Shown piece after piece: positions 1 through 6,888 of a DNA stretch of 7,946 bases. Below the pieces are notes generated by a model, which had not been told where the DNA came from, did not search any database, and saw only the letters and a list, made by a program, of their open reading frames with translations. This DNA is from an uncultured Lachnospiraceae bacterium (GTDB lineage: Bacteria; Bacillota; Clostridia; Lachnospirales; Lachnospiraceae), in the NCBI GenBank assembly GCA_905236365.1, contig CAJOPP010000113.1:1-7946 (forward strand). Direction: 5' to 3'. A program made the translations under genes and the position numbers. Positions within the stretch are counted from its first letter, which is position 1, and every line of letters starts with the position of its first letter.

Positions 1-103
1 GAACAACTAAGCGAAATGCCTGAGACCTTAGCGAGGTACGAGCTTAGTTCGAAGGTATGCTTTAGCTCGTGCCCGAAATGGAAAACAGCCGGACTGCATC
101 TTT
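1..103. repeat. Intergenic inverted repeats downstream of the glycosyltransferase gene
   Basis: No coding frame is supported here. Two inverted repeats overlap. One is a perfect 8-bp stem (AACTAAGC at 5-12 with GCTTAGTT at 42-49). The other is a 10-bp stem (35-44 with 64-73) with one T-G pair at 37/71. Both use bases 42-44, so they cannot form together. The 37/71 pair is a wobble in plus-strand RNA but a C-A mismatch in minus-strand RNA, so the element may belong to a rightward transcript entering from the left edge. The 11-mer AAGCGAAATGC at 9-19 recurs at 1233-1243, also just downstream of a leftward gene. A dispersed intergenic repeat is the best guess. No convincing terminator for the glycosyltransferase gene is seen. 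Confidence 0.4.
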
Positions 104-1030
104 TTATTTTTCATTTTCTATAATCTCTTCTATAACACTCCTTGGCCGACCTTTGATCTCCTCATAGATTCTTGCCAGATAATAACCAATAATGCCCAAG
201 CTCATCATTATCAAACTTCCCGTAATGAGAAGCAATAAAATAACAGTCGTAAATCCCTCTAAAGCATGGCCCATTCCCCACTTAACTAATGATTGGATTC
301 CAAGCAGCACGGCAAAAATAAAAAAGAAAAAACCTAAAAGAGTTATCCACTGCATAGGTGCTGTTGTGAATGAAGTAATACTTCCAATTGCATATCTTAC
401 TAAAGAGTGCATCGACCACTTCGTGCTGCCGGAACTCCTCTCCTGAACATCAAATTCCACCGTTACGCTTTTAAATCCAAGCCATGACGACAATGCCCGA
501 AAGAAAATATTTCGTTCAGATAACTTGATGTATTCATCTACAACTGCACGGTCTAACATTTTAAAATCAGAAGAACGATACATATCAATTCCCGTTGATT
601 TACTGATGAGTGAGTAGAATAACTTTGCAAATTCTTTATAAAGAATATTTTCTTTTCCTCTGCTTCTTTTGACACCCTCTATGATTTTATATCCCTTTTC
701 CCATAGATGATACATTTCAATTAGTGTCTCTGGCGGGTGCTGCATATCGCAATCCATCACAACACATACATCTCCCGTAGCATGGGAAAGTCCTGTAAAT
801 ATAGCTGACTCTTTTCCAAAATTTCTGGAAAATGATACCCCTATTATCTTTGCATCCTTAACCTTATCTGCCAAGTTACGAATCTTTTCAAAAGTATCAT
901 CTTTCGATCCATCATTCACAAAAACCATCTCAAATGCAATTTTTTCCGGTGCCAAAACATCACGAATCTTATGATATGCAGATTCTATATTGTCTTCTTC
1001 ATTGTACGCTGGCAATATAATTGATAACAT
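104..1030 (-). CDS. Family 2 glycosyltransferase, CsbB/GtrB-like, with two C-terminal membrane helices
   Basis: This 308-residue protein probably transfers a sugar from a nucleotide donor onto undecaprenyl phosphate at the inner face of the membrane. The GT-A fold begins at once (MLSIILPAYNEEDNIE), followed by NDGS at 39-42, the metal-binding DxD as DCD at 93-95 and QHPP at 97-100. The ERSSGSTKW segment (197-205) is typical of DPM1/GtrB/CsbB enzymes. Two membrane helices (about 227-248 and 260-286) and a cytoplasmic GRPR tail complete the family pattern; CsbB/GtrB proteins are usually 300-330 residues. The start at 1030 is chosen because AAGGAG (1040-1045) lies 9 nt upstream. The open frame extends to 1114, but that stretch is Cys/Asn-rich and lies over a hairpin, so it is probably leader. 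In the known CsbB-GtcA-YfhO pathway such an enzyme supplies lipid-linked sugar to a YfhO-type transferase, encoded nearby. The exact sugar cannot be read from sequence. Confidence 0.9.
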   Translation of the reverse strand: MLSIILPAYNEEDNIESAYHKIRDVLAPEKIAFEMVFVNDGSKDDTFEKIRNLADKVKDAKIIGVSFSRNFGKESAIFTGLSHATGDVCVVMDCDMQHPPETLIEMYHLWEKGYKIIEGVKRSRGKENILYKEFAKLFYSLISKSTGIDMYRSSDFKMLDRAVVDEYIKLSERNIFFRALSSWLGFKSVTVEFDVQERSSGSTKWSMHSLVRYAIGSITSFTTAPMQWITLLGFFFFIFAVLLGIQSLVKWGMGHALEGFTTVILLLLITGSLIMMSLGIIGYYLARIYEEIKGRPRSVIEEIIENEK

Positions 1031-1056
1031 TGTTTTCCTCTCCTTGTATAACATAC

Positions 1057-1087
1057 AAAAAGAACTATTACAACAGCAACAGTTCTT
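1057..1087 (-). terminator. Terminator-like or attenuator hairpin just before the glycosyltransferase RBS
   Basis: Read leftward, AAGAACTGTT (1087-1078) pairs with AATAGTTCTT (1069-1060) in a 10-bp stem with an 8-nt loop. The 3' arm runs into a tract of five U residues ending at 1057. The stem is A/T-rich and has one G-U pair, so it is only moderately stable. It lies 12 nt before the AAGGAG of the downstream gene, a position suited to an attenuator or to partial read-through control. The G-U pair becomes an A-C mismatch on the other strand, which fits a role in the leftward RNA. Confidence 0.4.
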
Positions 1088-1121
1088 CCTGATACAATTC
1101 ATCATACATTCCAAAAATTAT

Positions 1122-1152
1122 TGTATCTATTCAGCAAAGCTGAACAGATACA
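1122..1152 (-). terminator. Strong 14-bp hairpin with a delayed U tract
   Basis: In leftward RNA, bases 1152-1139 pair with 1135-1122 around a three-base loop: 14 pairs including one G-U (1145/1129). The hairpin is followed by AUAA and then five U residues, so it could end transcription of the small acidic membrane protein gene, although the U tract starts about four bases late. Its 3'-proximal bases 1147-1150 can instead pair with 1194-1197 of the neighbouring hairpin, so the two structures compete at their bases. Confidence 0.45.
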
Positions 1153-1197
1153 CAACAGGCATGGTGCTGACGCACATTCCAGTATGCCTGTTGTATC
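1147..1197 (-). repeat. Long inverted repeat with a nested hairpin
   Basis: CAACAGGCAT (1153-1162) and ATGCCTGTTG (1184-1193) form a perfect 10-bp stem. It can be extended by GATA/TATC (1147-1150 with 1194-1197) if bases 1151-1152 bulge out. The loop holds a further 4-bp stem, GTGC (1164-1167) with GCAC (1172-1175). It lies 3' of the small membrane protein gene in the leftward transcript. It matches no riboswitch or RNA family that I recognise; an intergenic palindromic repeat is plausible. Confidence 0.5.
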
Positions 1198-1202
1198 GTA
1201 AA

Positions 1203-1243
1203 ATATGCATTCTCATATGCATCTCGCAGTAAAAGCGAAATGC
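1203..1243 (-). repeat. Hairpin plus direct repeat just after the small membrane protein gene
   Basis: GCATCTCGC (1219-1227) and GCGAAATGC (1235-1243) form a 9-bp stem with a 7-nt loop. One pair (1223/1239) is a mismatch in plus-strand RNA but G-U in minus-strand RNA. ATATGCAT occurs twice (1203-1210 and 1215-1222). Because ATGCAT is self-complementary, the two copies can also pair with each other and compete with the hairpin. Together with the next two hairpins this fills most of the gap between the two leftward genes. Confidence 0.4.
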
Positions 1244-1261
1244 TACCTGAACAATTACAAA

Positions 1262-1531
1262 TTATTCTGCTGGCTTAACGACTGGTTTCACCTCATCTTC
1301 TTCATCAAAAAAGTCATCATCAAAGTCATCATCAAAATCATCATCAAAATCATCTAAATAATCTGGTGTGAAATAACGATATACAGCATAGGCAATACCA
1401 GCAACTGCTGTAATCGCTCCAATAATAGCAAGTACCCACACTACTCTTCTTGTAGCCTTCTCCTGTGGATCTTCACGTTTCAAAAGTTCCTGAATCTTCG
1501 CTGCATTGATCAAATCGTCTAAATTCTTCAT
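1262..1531 (-). CDS. Small single-pass membrane protein with an Asp-rich repeat tail
   Basis: Function unknown. The 89-residue product has a short charged N-terminus (1-29), one membrane helix (about 30-51, preceded by RR) and a strongly acidic tail: 17 of residues 57-80 are Asp or Glu, mostly as DDDF tetrapeptides. The positive-inside rule puts the N-terminus in the cytoplasm and the acidic tail outside, where it could bind cations or basic wall components (inference). The start is set at 1531 because AAGGAAGG-type bases (1541-1550) sit at good spacing; a start at 1552 would add seven residues and place this RBS inside the gene. It has its own extended -10 promoter and lies between the two glycosylation genes on the same strand. 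It resembles small acidic proteins I associate with Lachnospiraceae, but I cannot name a family. Confidence 0.75.
   Translation of the reverse strand: MKNLDDLINAAKIQELLKREDPQEKATRRVVWVLAIIGAITAVAGIAYAVYRYFTPDYLDDFDDDFDDDFDDDFFDEEDEVKPVVKPAE
1311..1356 (-). repeat. 12-bp tandem repeat coding for DDDF units
   Basis: Nearly four copies of a 12-bp unit (plus-strand form AAGTCATCATCA or AAATCATCATCA) start at 1311, 1323, 1335 and 1347. Twelve bases equal four codons, so gain or loss of a unit would lengthen or shorten the acidic tail without breaking the frame. Confidence 0.85.
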
Positions 1532-1584
1532 AATAAATACCTTCCTTTCCATATTGTTCCCTTTATTGTATGAATATTATGTTT

Positions 1585-1593
1585 AGTATACCA
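1585..1593 (-). promoter_or_regulatory. Extended -10 promoter for the small membrane protein gene
   Basis: Leftward TGGTATACT matches an extended -10 element (TGnTATAAT with one mismatch). No good -35 is seen at 17 bp; the region upstream is A/T-rich with a run of nine A residues. The predicted transcript would start near 1578, giving a leader of about 47 nt before the ATG at 1531. Confidence 0.6.
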
Positions 1594-1666
1594 CATTTTT
1601 TTTTACTTTACTATAATAATTGTTAAAATTTTTCTGTATTCTAAGATTGAATGTAAGAGTTCGCTT

Positions 1667-1714
1667 TCAGCAGCCTGCACTTGTTGCATACAGCATGTCA
1701 ACAACGTTGATCAT
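1667..1714 (-). other. Possible 15-codon micro-ORF after the YfhO stop codon
   Basis: An ATG one base past the YfhO-family stop begins MINVVDMLYATSAGC and a stop. The same frame is open back to 1750, overlapping the end of the YfhO gene. It has no ribosome binding site of its own. It may be the leftover 3' end of an older gene, a translationally coupled peptide, or chance; chance cannot be excluded at this length. Confidence 0.2.
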
Positions 1715-1715
1715 A

Positions 1716-4526
1716 TCAGCATCGGACACATGGAATGCGATGCCGGCTCCTCACTTTTTCTACTATTCCAATAAAAATAAGTAGTACGAAACTTGCAAGT
1801 GATACTTTTGCTCCTCTCCTTAAATAAGGTGAGTGATAACGTAACATAAAGGTATACTCTTCTGCCGGAAGTTCCGCTGCCATAAATGCAGTATTCGCTC
1901 TTTTCAGTTCTACCGGTTCTCCATTCACCGTAAGTTCCCATCCATCACTGTATGGTATCGAAAAGAAAAGAGCAGACGGTTGATTAAATCGAGCAAATCC
2001 GGTCACCATGTTCTTTGAAACTTTTAAATTCCTCACACTACACTGTTGGATTTTCTCCACATATGCATTCATCTCAGCCATCGGCTGATGAACTACCCGA
2101 AGCCGGTCAAACCGATACTCCCCGGGGGTTCTGAATGTCAAAGTAACCGATTTTACAGTATCTTTTTCATGGTATCCGAGATTGATCAGATAATCATGAT
2201 AATCCGTATTAAAATTATCATTGTCAAGGGTATAACTCATTCTGTTCTTTAATCCCTTTGCTTTATATCGAATCGATACTCTGCTGATTCCCGGATCGTT
2301 AGCCTTCACCCGCAGATTATCCCAAATGACATAAGTTTCTGAATCAGGACATCCCTCAAAATTGAGGGTTAATTTTCCTCCTTCCTCATCCACATAAATG
2401 GTATTCTCTTCAAATCGAACTCCCTTGCCAGTCTTTACCTTGAAATCAACATCCACTTCGGTAAACTCAGGCTCTGCCTGTGGAAGGGAACCCCCATCCC
2501 ACACTACTCCCTGCAATAGCATTTGTCCCTTTTCGGTAACATCCATTGCTTCATAAGCATCTCGTTTCATCTGCTCTTCATACACATATGCAAAAGGAAG
2601 TGGAGAAGAGTTTTCATAAAGATCCGCCTGTAACAGCTGGTCCGATGCTATTCCCTCATGAGATATATAATTTGAAAAACCATATGGAACCGCCCATTTC
2701 TCCCCTTTCGGAACAAAAAAGTATCGAACAGATGATATTTCATCCAAGATATAGCGTCGATCCAGATTATAACACGTATAATCCCTGGTCGTATTCAAGT
2801 ACATCTCACGGTTAAAATCTGCCAGATACGGATTGGTCAGACTCCAAAAATAAGTCACTGCCGGGATTCCGGTTGCGAGAGATGTATTACGAACCATCGA
2901 TTCCGAACGCTTATTTACAGTTCCTAATTTATATTTATCAAACCGAAGCGTATTTTCTATTTTCACTTTGTCAATCTGATTTGTAGAAACATCTCCTACT
3001 TCTTTGGCAACAATCTGCTGTTCCAGGGCCTGTGTCTTTACAATTGTAAGCGGCATTTTTCTTTCCAAAAAGCGTTCTCCTAAATCTACAGTCCATAAAC
3101 AGCCAAGAATTCCGGTACTGATCAACATAGTAAAGCTTCCAATCAGACTTCTTATCGTGCTGTCTGAAATTCGTATACTCCTTTTCCTTAATAATTGTCC
3201 ATACTTCGGCAACACCATCAGCCAGGTCAACAAAATATGAACAATTGCAATACCACAATAAATAATCAAATGGGATGGCTGCTTTCCGTAAATCAGTACA
3301 AGAGAAAGAATACTTGCCAAACACCCAACACTCACTATACCAACTACCTGATAACGTTCCCGGTCGCTCAGCCTTTCAAATTCCGGATAAACTTTCACAT
3401 AGGTAAACGCAACTGCAAATGCAAATGCAAATGCAAACCGATTCGTCACATAGCTAAATCCATTAAACATATGTCCAAACCATGGAAAACACATCATAAC
3501 TATCAATCCTATTATTGCTGCCTTAAGTGGTTTTTCCTTTCCTCGCCGCACAAATAAAGTGCTAAGTGCAAGCAGGCCTGATATGGAATAACCAAAATAG
3601 CTGCTATAACTCATTGATCCAAAGAGAAAATAAGCCGGAAGTTTTGCATAATAGTATAGAGAATAAAACAGCCCTACTTCCCGATTGATGTTGGTTCTGC
3701 TATTGTTCACCACAGTCATCGCCGATGGCACAAATATAATTGCCGCAAGTCCTATGGCAAGCAACGAGAATAACAAAAAAGTTCCAATCATTTTTGCCAT
3801 CTTAATTATGTAATCCTTCTGTTTCCAATATATCGAATGCAACCTCAGCAATACATACAATCCAATAAAAATACAGATCATATAGGCAAAATAATAATTT
3901 GACAACACAGTGATTGCTAATGCTCCCACATAAAAGCCATATCGTCCCTTCTTTATCAACCTCTCTGCTCCAATCAACACCAAAGGAAAATAAATCAACG
4001 GATTGAGAAACAACGGATGTACAAGAGCCATTACCGTCCATGCAGTAAAATCATAGAATAATGCTCCAAGCATGACCGCCTTTTTCGAACGTACCTCCCG
4101 CTCTTTACAATATAGTGAAAAAGCAAGTCCACCGAGATAAACTCTGAGTAATATCATCAAACCATAAAATGTCTCAACCATTTCTTCTTTGGGCACCAAT
4201 CCCACCAGTAATGCAAGAGGATCTCCAATCACATAGTATGAAAGACTTTGAATTACATCTGCCCCATACCCAATATTCCATTCCCAAAGTGTCGGAGAAA
4301 AAGTATGCTCTTTTATCAGGGTTTGCACAACATCCCTAAGCCAATGACGGTAATAAAGCAATGCCGTATAATGTTGTGACAAACCATCTGCCTCCCAGAT
4401 CAGAGTTTTCCCAATGAACAAAAGATAGCCGAACGCTGCCAATGCCAGAATAACAAAACCTGCTGTGTATATTCCTCCATAAGTAAGTATCGGATGCTTT
4501 CTATAACGTTTTTGAATCCATTCCAT
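1716..4526 (-). CDS. YfhO-family membrane glycosyltransferase (GT-C type)
   Basis: This 936-residue protein has the layout of the YfhO family (Pfam DUF/YfhO, PF09586). One N-terminal helix (about 15-38) leads into an outer loop with WEADGLSQHY (44-53), whose acidic residues fit the catalytic loop of GT-C enzymes. GYGAD and YYVIGDPLALL follow (87-107), then many membrane helices to about 480, including the NGFSYVTNRF segment (355-364). A large extracytoplasmic domain, probably beta-rich, spans about 485-905, and one last helix lies near 907-922. In Bacillus subtilis, YfhO works with the lipid-linked sugar synthase CsbB and flippase GtcA to glycosylate lipoteichoic acid; transfer to some surface polymer is the likely role here, acceptor unknown. 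The start has GGAGG (4537-4541) 10 nt upstream. It begins 37 bp after pcrA without a terminator, so co-transcription is likely. The tail RSRHRIPCVRC is unusual, being Arg- and Cys-rich. Confidence 0.85.
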   Translation of the reverse strand: MEWIQKRYRKHPILTYGGIYTAGFVILALAAFGYLLFIGKTLIWEADGLSQHYTALLYYRHWLRDVVQTLIKEHTFSPTLWEWNIGYGADVIQSLSYYVIGDPLALLVGLVPKEEMVETFYGLMILLRVYLGGLAFSLYCKEREVRSKKAVMLGALFYDFTAWTVMALVHPLFLNPLIYFPLVLIGAERLIKKGRYGFYVGALAITVLSNYYFAYMICIFIGLYVLLRLHSIYWKQKDYIIKMAKMIGTFLLFSLLAIGLAAIIFVPSAMTVVNNSRTNINREVGLFYSLYYYAKLPAYFLFGSMSYSSYFGYSISGLLALSTLFVRRGKEKPLKAAIIGLIVMMCFPWFGHMFNGFSYVTNRFAFAFAFAVAFTYVKVYPEFERLSDRERYQVVGIVSVGCLASILSLVLIYGKQPSHLIIYCGIAIVHILLTWLMVLPKYGQLLRKRSIRISDSTIRSLIGSFTMLISTGILGCLWTVDLGERFLERKMPLTIVKTQALEQQIVAKEVGDVSTNQIDKVKIENTLRFDKYKLGTVNKRSESMVRNTSLATGIPAVTYFWSLTNPYLADFNREMYLNTTRDYTCYNLDRRYILDEISSVRYFFVPKGEKWAVPYGFSNYISHEGIASDQLLQADLYENSSPLPFAYVYEEQMKRDAYEAMDVTEKGQMLLQGVVWDGGSLPQAEPEFTEVDVDFKVKTGKGVRFEENTIYVDEEGGKLTLNFEGCPDSETYVIWDNLRVKANDPGISRVSIRYKAKGLKNRMSYTLDNDNFNTDYHDYLINLGYHEKDTVKSVTLTFRTPGEYRFDRLRVVHQPMAEMNAYVEKIQQCSVRNLKVSKNMVTGFARFNQPSALFFSIPYSDGWELTVNGEPVELKRANTAFMAAELPAEEYTFMLRYHSPYLRRGAKVSLASFVLLIFIGIVEKVRSRHRIPCVRC
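3414..3437 (-). repeat. Hexamer repeat coding for Phe-Ala units
   Basis: Four tandem copies of TGCAAA (plus strand) encode the FAFAFAF stretch of a membrane helix in the YfhO-family protein (about residues 364-371). The unit is two codons long, so slippage would change helix length without a frameshift. Confidence 0.8.
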
Positions 4527-4563
4527 GAAAATTCTGCCTCCAAAAAAATTCCTGCTGTTTGAT

Positions 4564-6822
4564 TTAAGTTTCTATCTTCTTCAATTTTGCAAAAGAAGCA
4601 AACATCCGTTTCACTCCTACTTTTTCAAAATCCACCGTAACCTCATAATCTTTTCCACCGGCAACCAACTCAGTCACAACCCCGGTTCCGAATTTAATAT
4701 GTCTTACCGTATCTCCCACGGTATAGTCCACCTCTGTTTTTTCTATCTTAAATTCTTTTCCAAAGGATGGTTTTCCCATAGAGCTCACACCTTGTGAATA
4801 AGAATACGGCTTATTGCTGACACTGGTGCTACGAACAGATAGCGCATCCGTTGCCTGTTTTTTCATTTCCGTCTGCCTGCGTATCGCATATCTCCCATCA
4901 CCATTTATCTGAAGAACATCCTGTGGTATTTCCTTTATAAATCTGGAAACCGGATTATAATTGGTAGAACCATTGAGCATCCGTTGCCTTGAACCACTTA
5001 AATAAAGACGTTCCCTGGCTCTGGTAATTCCCACATAACAAAGACGTCTTTCCTCTTCGATTGCATCCTCATCTTCCGAATAAATTGCCATTCTACCCGG
5101 AAACAAACCATCTTCCATTCCGCCTAAGAACACGCAGGGAAATTCCAACCCCTTTGCGCTATGTAATGTCATTAAAAGAACCTTCTCCTCGGACTCTTCC
5201 AGACTATCCACATCAGCAACCAATGCAATCTCCTCCAACAATTCAGAAAGAGTAGGATGCTCAGCTTCTTCCTCATATTTTACAATTTTGTTCTTAAGTT
5301 CAGTCAAGTTCTCCATCCTTGCCTCTGCTTCCTCTGTTTTCTCTGCTGCCAACTCATCCCAATATCCGGTCTTCTCTAAAATCTGATCATACAGTTCACT
5401 TAAAAACATACCTTCTTCGACCATGTCACGGAAATCCAGAATCAAATTCGTAAATCCTTCAATCTTTGTCGTTGCCCGATTCAGTCCCGGCACATTACCT
5501 GCTTCAAACATCGCTTCTAACAGACCCATTCCATATGTATCTGCATATGCCTGTACTTTGTCCACACTTGCCGTTCCGATTCCGCGCTTGGGAACATTAA
5601 TGATTCGTCTGATTGCCATATCATCCTGTCCATTGTCGATTGCCTTCAGGTAACAGATGAGATCTTTTACTTCTTTTCTTCCATAGAAATTTTGTCCACC
5701 AATCAATTTATACGGTATATTCTTCATTAGCAGTTTTTCTTCAAAAATACGGGACTGTGCATTGGTTCGATAAAGAATTGCAAAATGATTATATGGTCTT
5801 TTCTCCTCCGTGTGCTGATAAGCAATTTCCTTTATAACATTCTCCGCCTCCTCATATTCTGTATTATAGAGAGAAAACAAAACTTTGTCCCCCTCCTCCT
5901 TTTCAGTCCAAAGAACCTTTTCTTTCCGACCTTCATTATTTGCGATCACACCATTTGCCGCCTTTAAAATATTTTTAGTCGAGCGATAATTCTGCTCTAA
6001 CTTGATCACCTTCGCCTCCGGATACTCTTCCTCAAAATTCAATATATTATAAATATTGGCACCTCTGAATTTGTAAATCGACTGATCATCATCACCAACT
6101 ACACATAAATTCCGATACTTAGATGCCAACTGTTTGATCAGCAAAAACTGAATGTGGTTCGTATCCTGATATTCATCTACCATGATATACCGAAAACGTT
6201 CCTGATAACTATCTAACACTTCCGGATGAAATTGAAACAATTCTACTGTCTTATACAAAAGATCATCAAAATCTAAAGCATTACTCTGTTTAAGCTGTGC
6301 CTGATATGCCGTATATACTTTTGCAATCTGCATTTTCCGGTAATCCCCACTGGCTGCTCTGTCATATTCTGATGTAGAAAGAAACTTTTCCTTTGCCTTT
6401 GAAATCTCTGACATTATCATTCGTTCCGAATACTGTTTCGGATCCATATTTAATTTTTTAAGACACGCTTTTACAACTGCCTTCTGATCGTCACTATCAT
6501 AAATAGTGAAATGATTTTCATAATCAAGCAACTGAATATGCCGTCGTAAAATGCGCACACACAAAGAGTGGAAGGTGGATACCCATACACTTTCCGCACC
6601 AAAAGAAACTATCTGATCTACACGTTCCCGCATCTCACCTGCTGCTTTGTTCGTAAACGTAATCGCCAAAATATTATAAGGATTTACACCTTCTTCTGAT
6701 ATCAAATATGCAATTCGATGGGTCAGAACTCTGGTCTTACCTGATCCCGCTCCCGCAAGTAAAAGCAACGGTCCCTCTGTATGTTCCACAGCCGCCTTTT
6801 GCATTGTGTTCAAATTATTCAT
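4564..6822 (-). CDS. pcrA: ATP-dependent DNA helicase PcrA (UvrD/Rep family)
   Basis: This 752-residue protein is a superfamily 1A helicase that unwinds DNA 3' to 5' in nucleotide-excision repair, in clearing RecA filaments and in relieving replication-transcription conflicts. All helicase motifs are intact: Walker A GAGSGKT (24-30), Ia ITFTNKAAGEM (54-64), II DEYQD (216-220), III GDDDQSIYKFRGA (243-255), IV QNYRST (277-282), V TLHSAKGLEF (552-561) and VI YVGITRAR (596-603). A variable linker (about 640-695) leads to a Tudor-like C-terminal domain (about 698-752) that in PcrA contacts RNA polymerase. Length is close to the roughly 740 residues of Bacillus PcrA. The start has GAGGT (6829-6833) 6 nt upstream. 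A sigma-A promoter with a LexA-like operator precedes it. No ligA or pcrB neighbour is present, unlike the Bacillus arrangement; a YfhO-family gene follows instead. Confidence 0.96.
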   Translation of the reverse strand: MNNLNTMQKAAVEHTEGPLLLLAGAGSGKTRVLTHRIAYLISEEGVNPYNILAITFTNKAAGEMRERVDQIVSFGAESVWVSTFHSLCVRILRRHIQLLDYENHFTIYDSDDQKAVVKACLKKLNMDPKQYSERMIMSEISKAKEKFLSTSEYDRAASGDYRKMQIAKVYTAYQAQLKQSNALDFDDLLYKTVELFQFHPEVLDSYQERFRYIMVDEYQDTNHIQFLLIKQLASKYRNLCVVGDDDQSIYKFRGANIYNILNFEEEYPEAKVIKLEQNYRSTKNILKAANGVIANNEGRKEKVLWTEKEEGDKVLFSLYNTEYEEAENVIKEIAYQHTEEKRPYNHFAILYRTNAQSRIFEEKLLMKNIPYKLIGGQNFYGRKEVKDLICYLKAIDNGQDDMAIRRIINVPKRGIGTASVDKVQAYADTYGMGLLEAMFEAGNVPGLNRATTKIEGFTNLILDFRDMVEEGMFLSELYDQILEKTGYWDELAAEKTEEAEARMENLTELKNKIVKYEEEAEHPTLSELLEEIALVADVDSLEESEEKVLLMTLHSAKGLEFPCVFLGGMEDGLFPGRMAIYSEDEDAIEEERRLCYVGITRARERLYLSGSRQRMLNGSTNYNPVSRFIKEIPQDVLQINGDGRYAIRRQTEMKKQATDALSVRSTSVSNKPYSYSQGVSSMGKPSFGKEFKIEKTEVDYTVGDTVRHIKFGTGVVTELVAGGKDYEVTVDFEKVGVKRMFASFAKLKKIET
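4591..4611. repeat. Near-duplicate of the pcrA operator region, inside the pcrA 3' end
   Basis: This 21-bp stretch matches 6864-6883 in the same orientation, with one extra A as the only difference; 14 bases (GCAAACATCCGTTT) are identical without a gap. Here it encodes the conserved KRMFASF end of the PcrA Tudor domain, so protein constraint explains its presence. Its similarity to the operator 2.27 kb away is not explained. Confidence 0.7.
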
Positions 6823-6863
6823 AATTCTACCTCGTAAATTCTAAAATTCTTATTGCACTCCCT

Positions 6864-6883
6864 AAAAGAGCAAACATCCGTTT
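6864..6883. repeat. Upstream copy of the repeat flanking pcrA
   Basis: This is the 20-bp partner of 4591-4611, in direct orientation. The two copies bracket almost all of pcrA. The copy overlaps the LexA-like dyad but also extends six bases beyond it (AAAAGA), so the match is not only a shared operator core. Confidence 0.7.
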
Positions 6884-6885
6884 GC
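6870..6885 (-). promoter_or_regulatory. LexA-like operator over the pcrA transcription start
   Basis: GCAAAC-ATCC-GTTTGC is a perfect 6-4-6 dyad. Read leftward, CAAACGGATGTTTG fits the Bacillus LexA/DinR consensus CGAACRNRYGTTYG at all positions but the second (A for G). It starts four bases downstream of the -10 element and covers the predicted start site near 6882, where a bound repressor would block RNA polymerase. SOS control of a UvrD/PcrA helicase is known in other bacteria, for example uvrD in E. coli. The site lacks the strict GAAC/GTTC core, so another dyad-binding regulator is possible. Confidence 0.5.
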
Positions 6886-6888
6886 ATT

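Noticed and set aside
1031..1114. 28-codon N-terminal extension of the glycosyltransferase
   Set aside because: Its Cys/Asn-rich sequence is unlike the family, it overlaps a terminator-like hairpin, and an ideal RBS serves the ATG at 1030.
1081..1121. Promoter just upstream of the glycosyltransferase gene (TATGAT-like -10)
   Set aside because: No acceptable -35 lies at 16-18 bp and there is no proper TGn extension.
1311..1356. CRISPR-like array
   Set aside because: The units are 12 bp with no spacers and lie in frame within a gene.
1670..1710. Terminator after the YfhO-family gene
   Set aside because: A TTGTTG/CAACAA stem exists but is bulged and lacks a following U tract.
1711..1941. 76-codon minus-strand open frame
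   Set aside because: It overlaps the YfhO-family coding frame in another register and has no family-like sequence.
3195..3557. 120-codon plus-strand open frame
   Set aside because: It is antisense to the YfhO-family gene, has a Lys/Asn/Cys-rich low-complexity product and no RBS or promoter; it is a shadow.
4599..4612. Second LexA-like box inside the pcrA 3' end
   Set aside because: It differs from the consensus at two outer positions, is not a full dyad and is explained by conserved coding for KRMFASF; kept only as a repeat.
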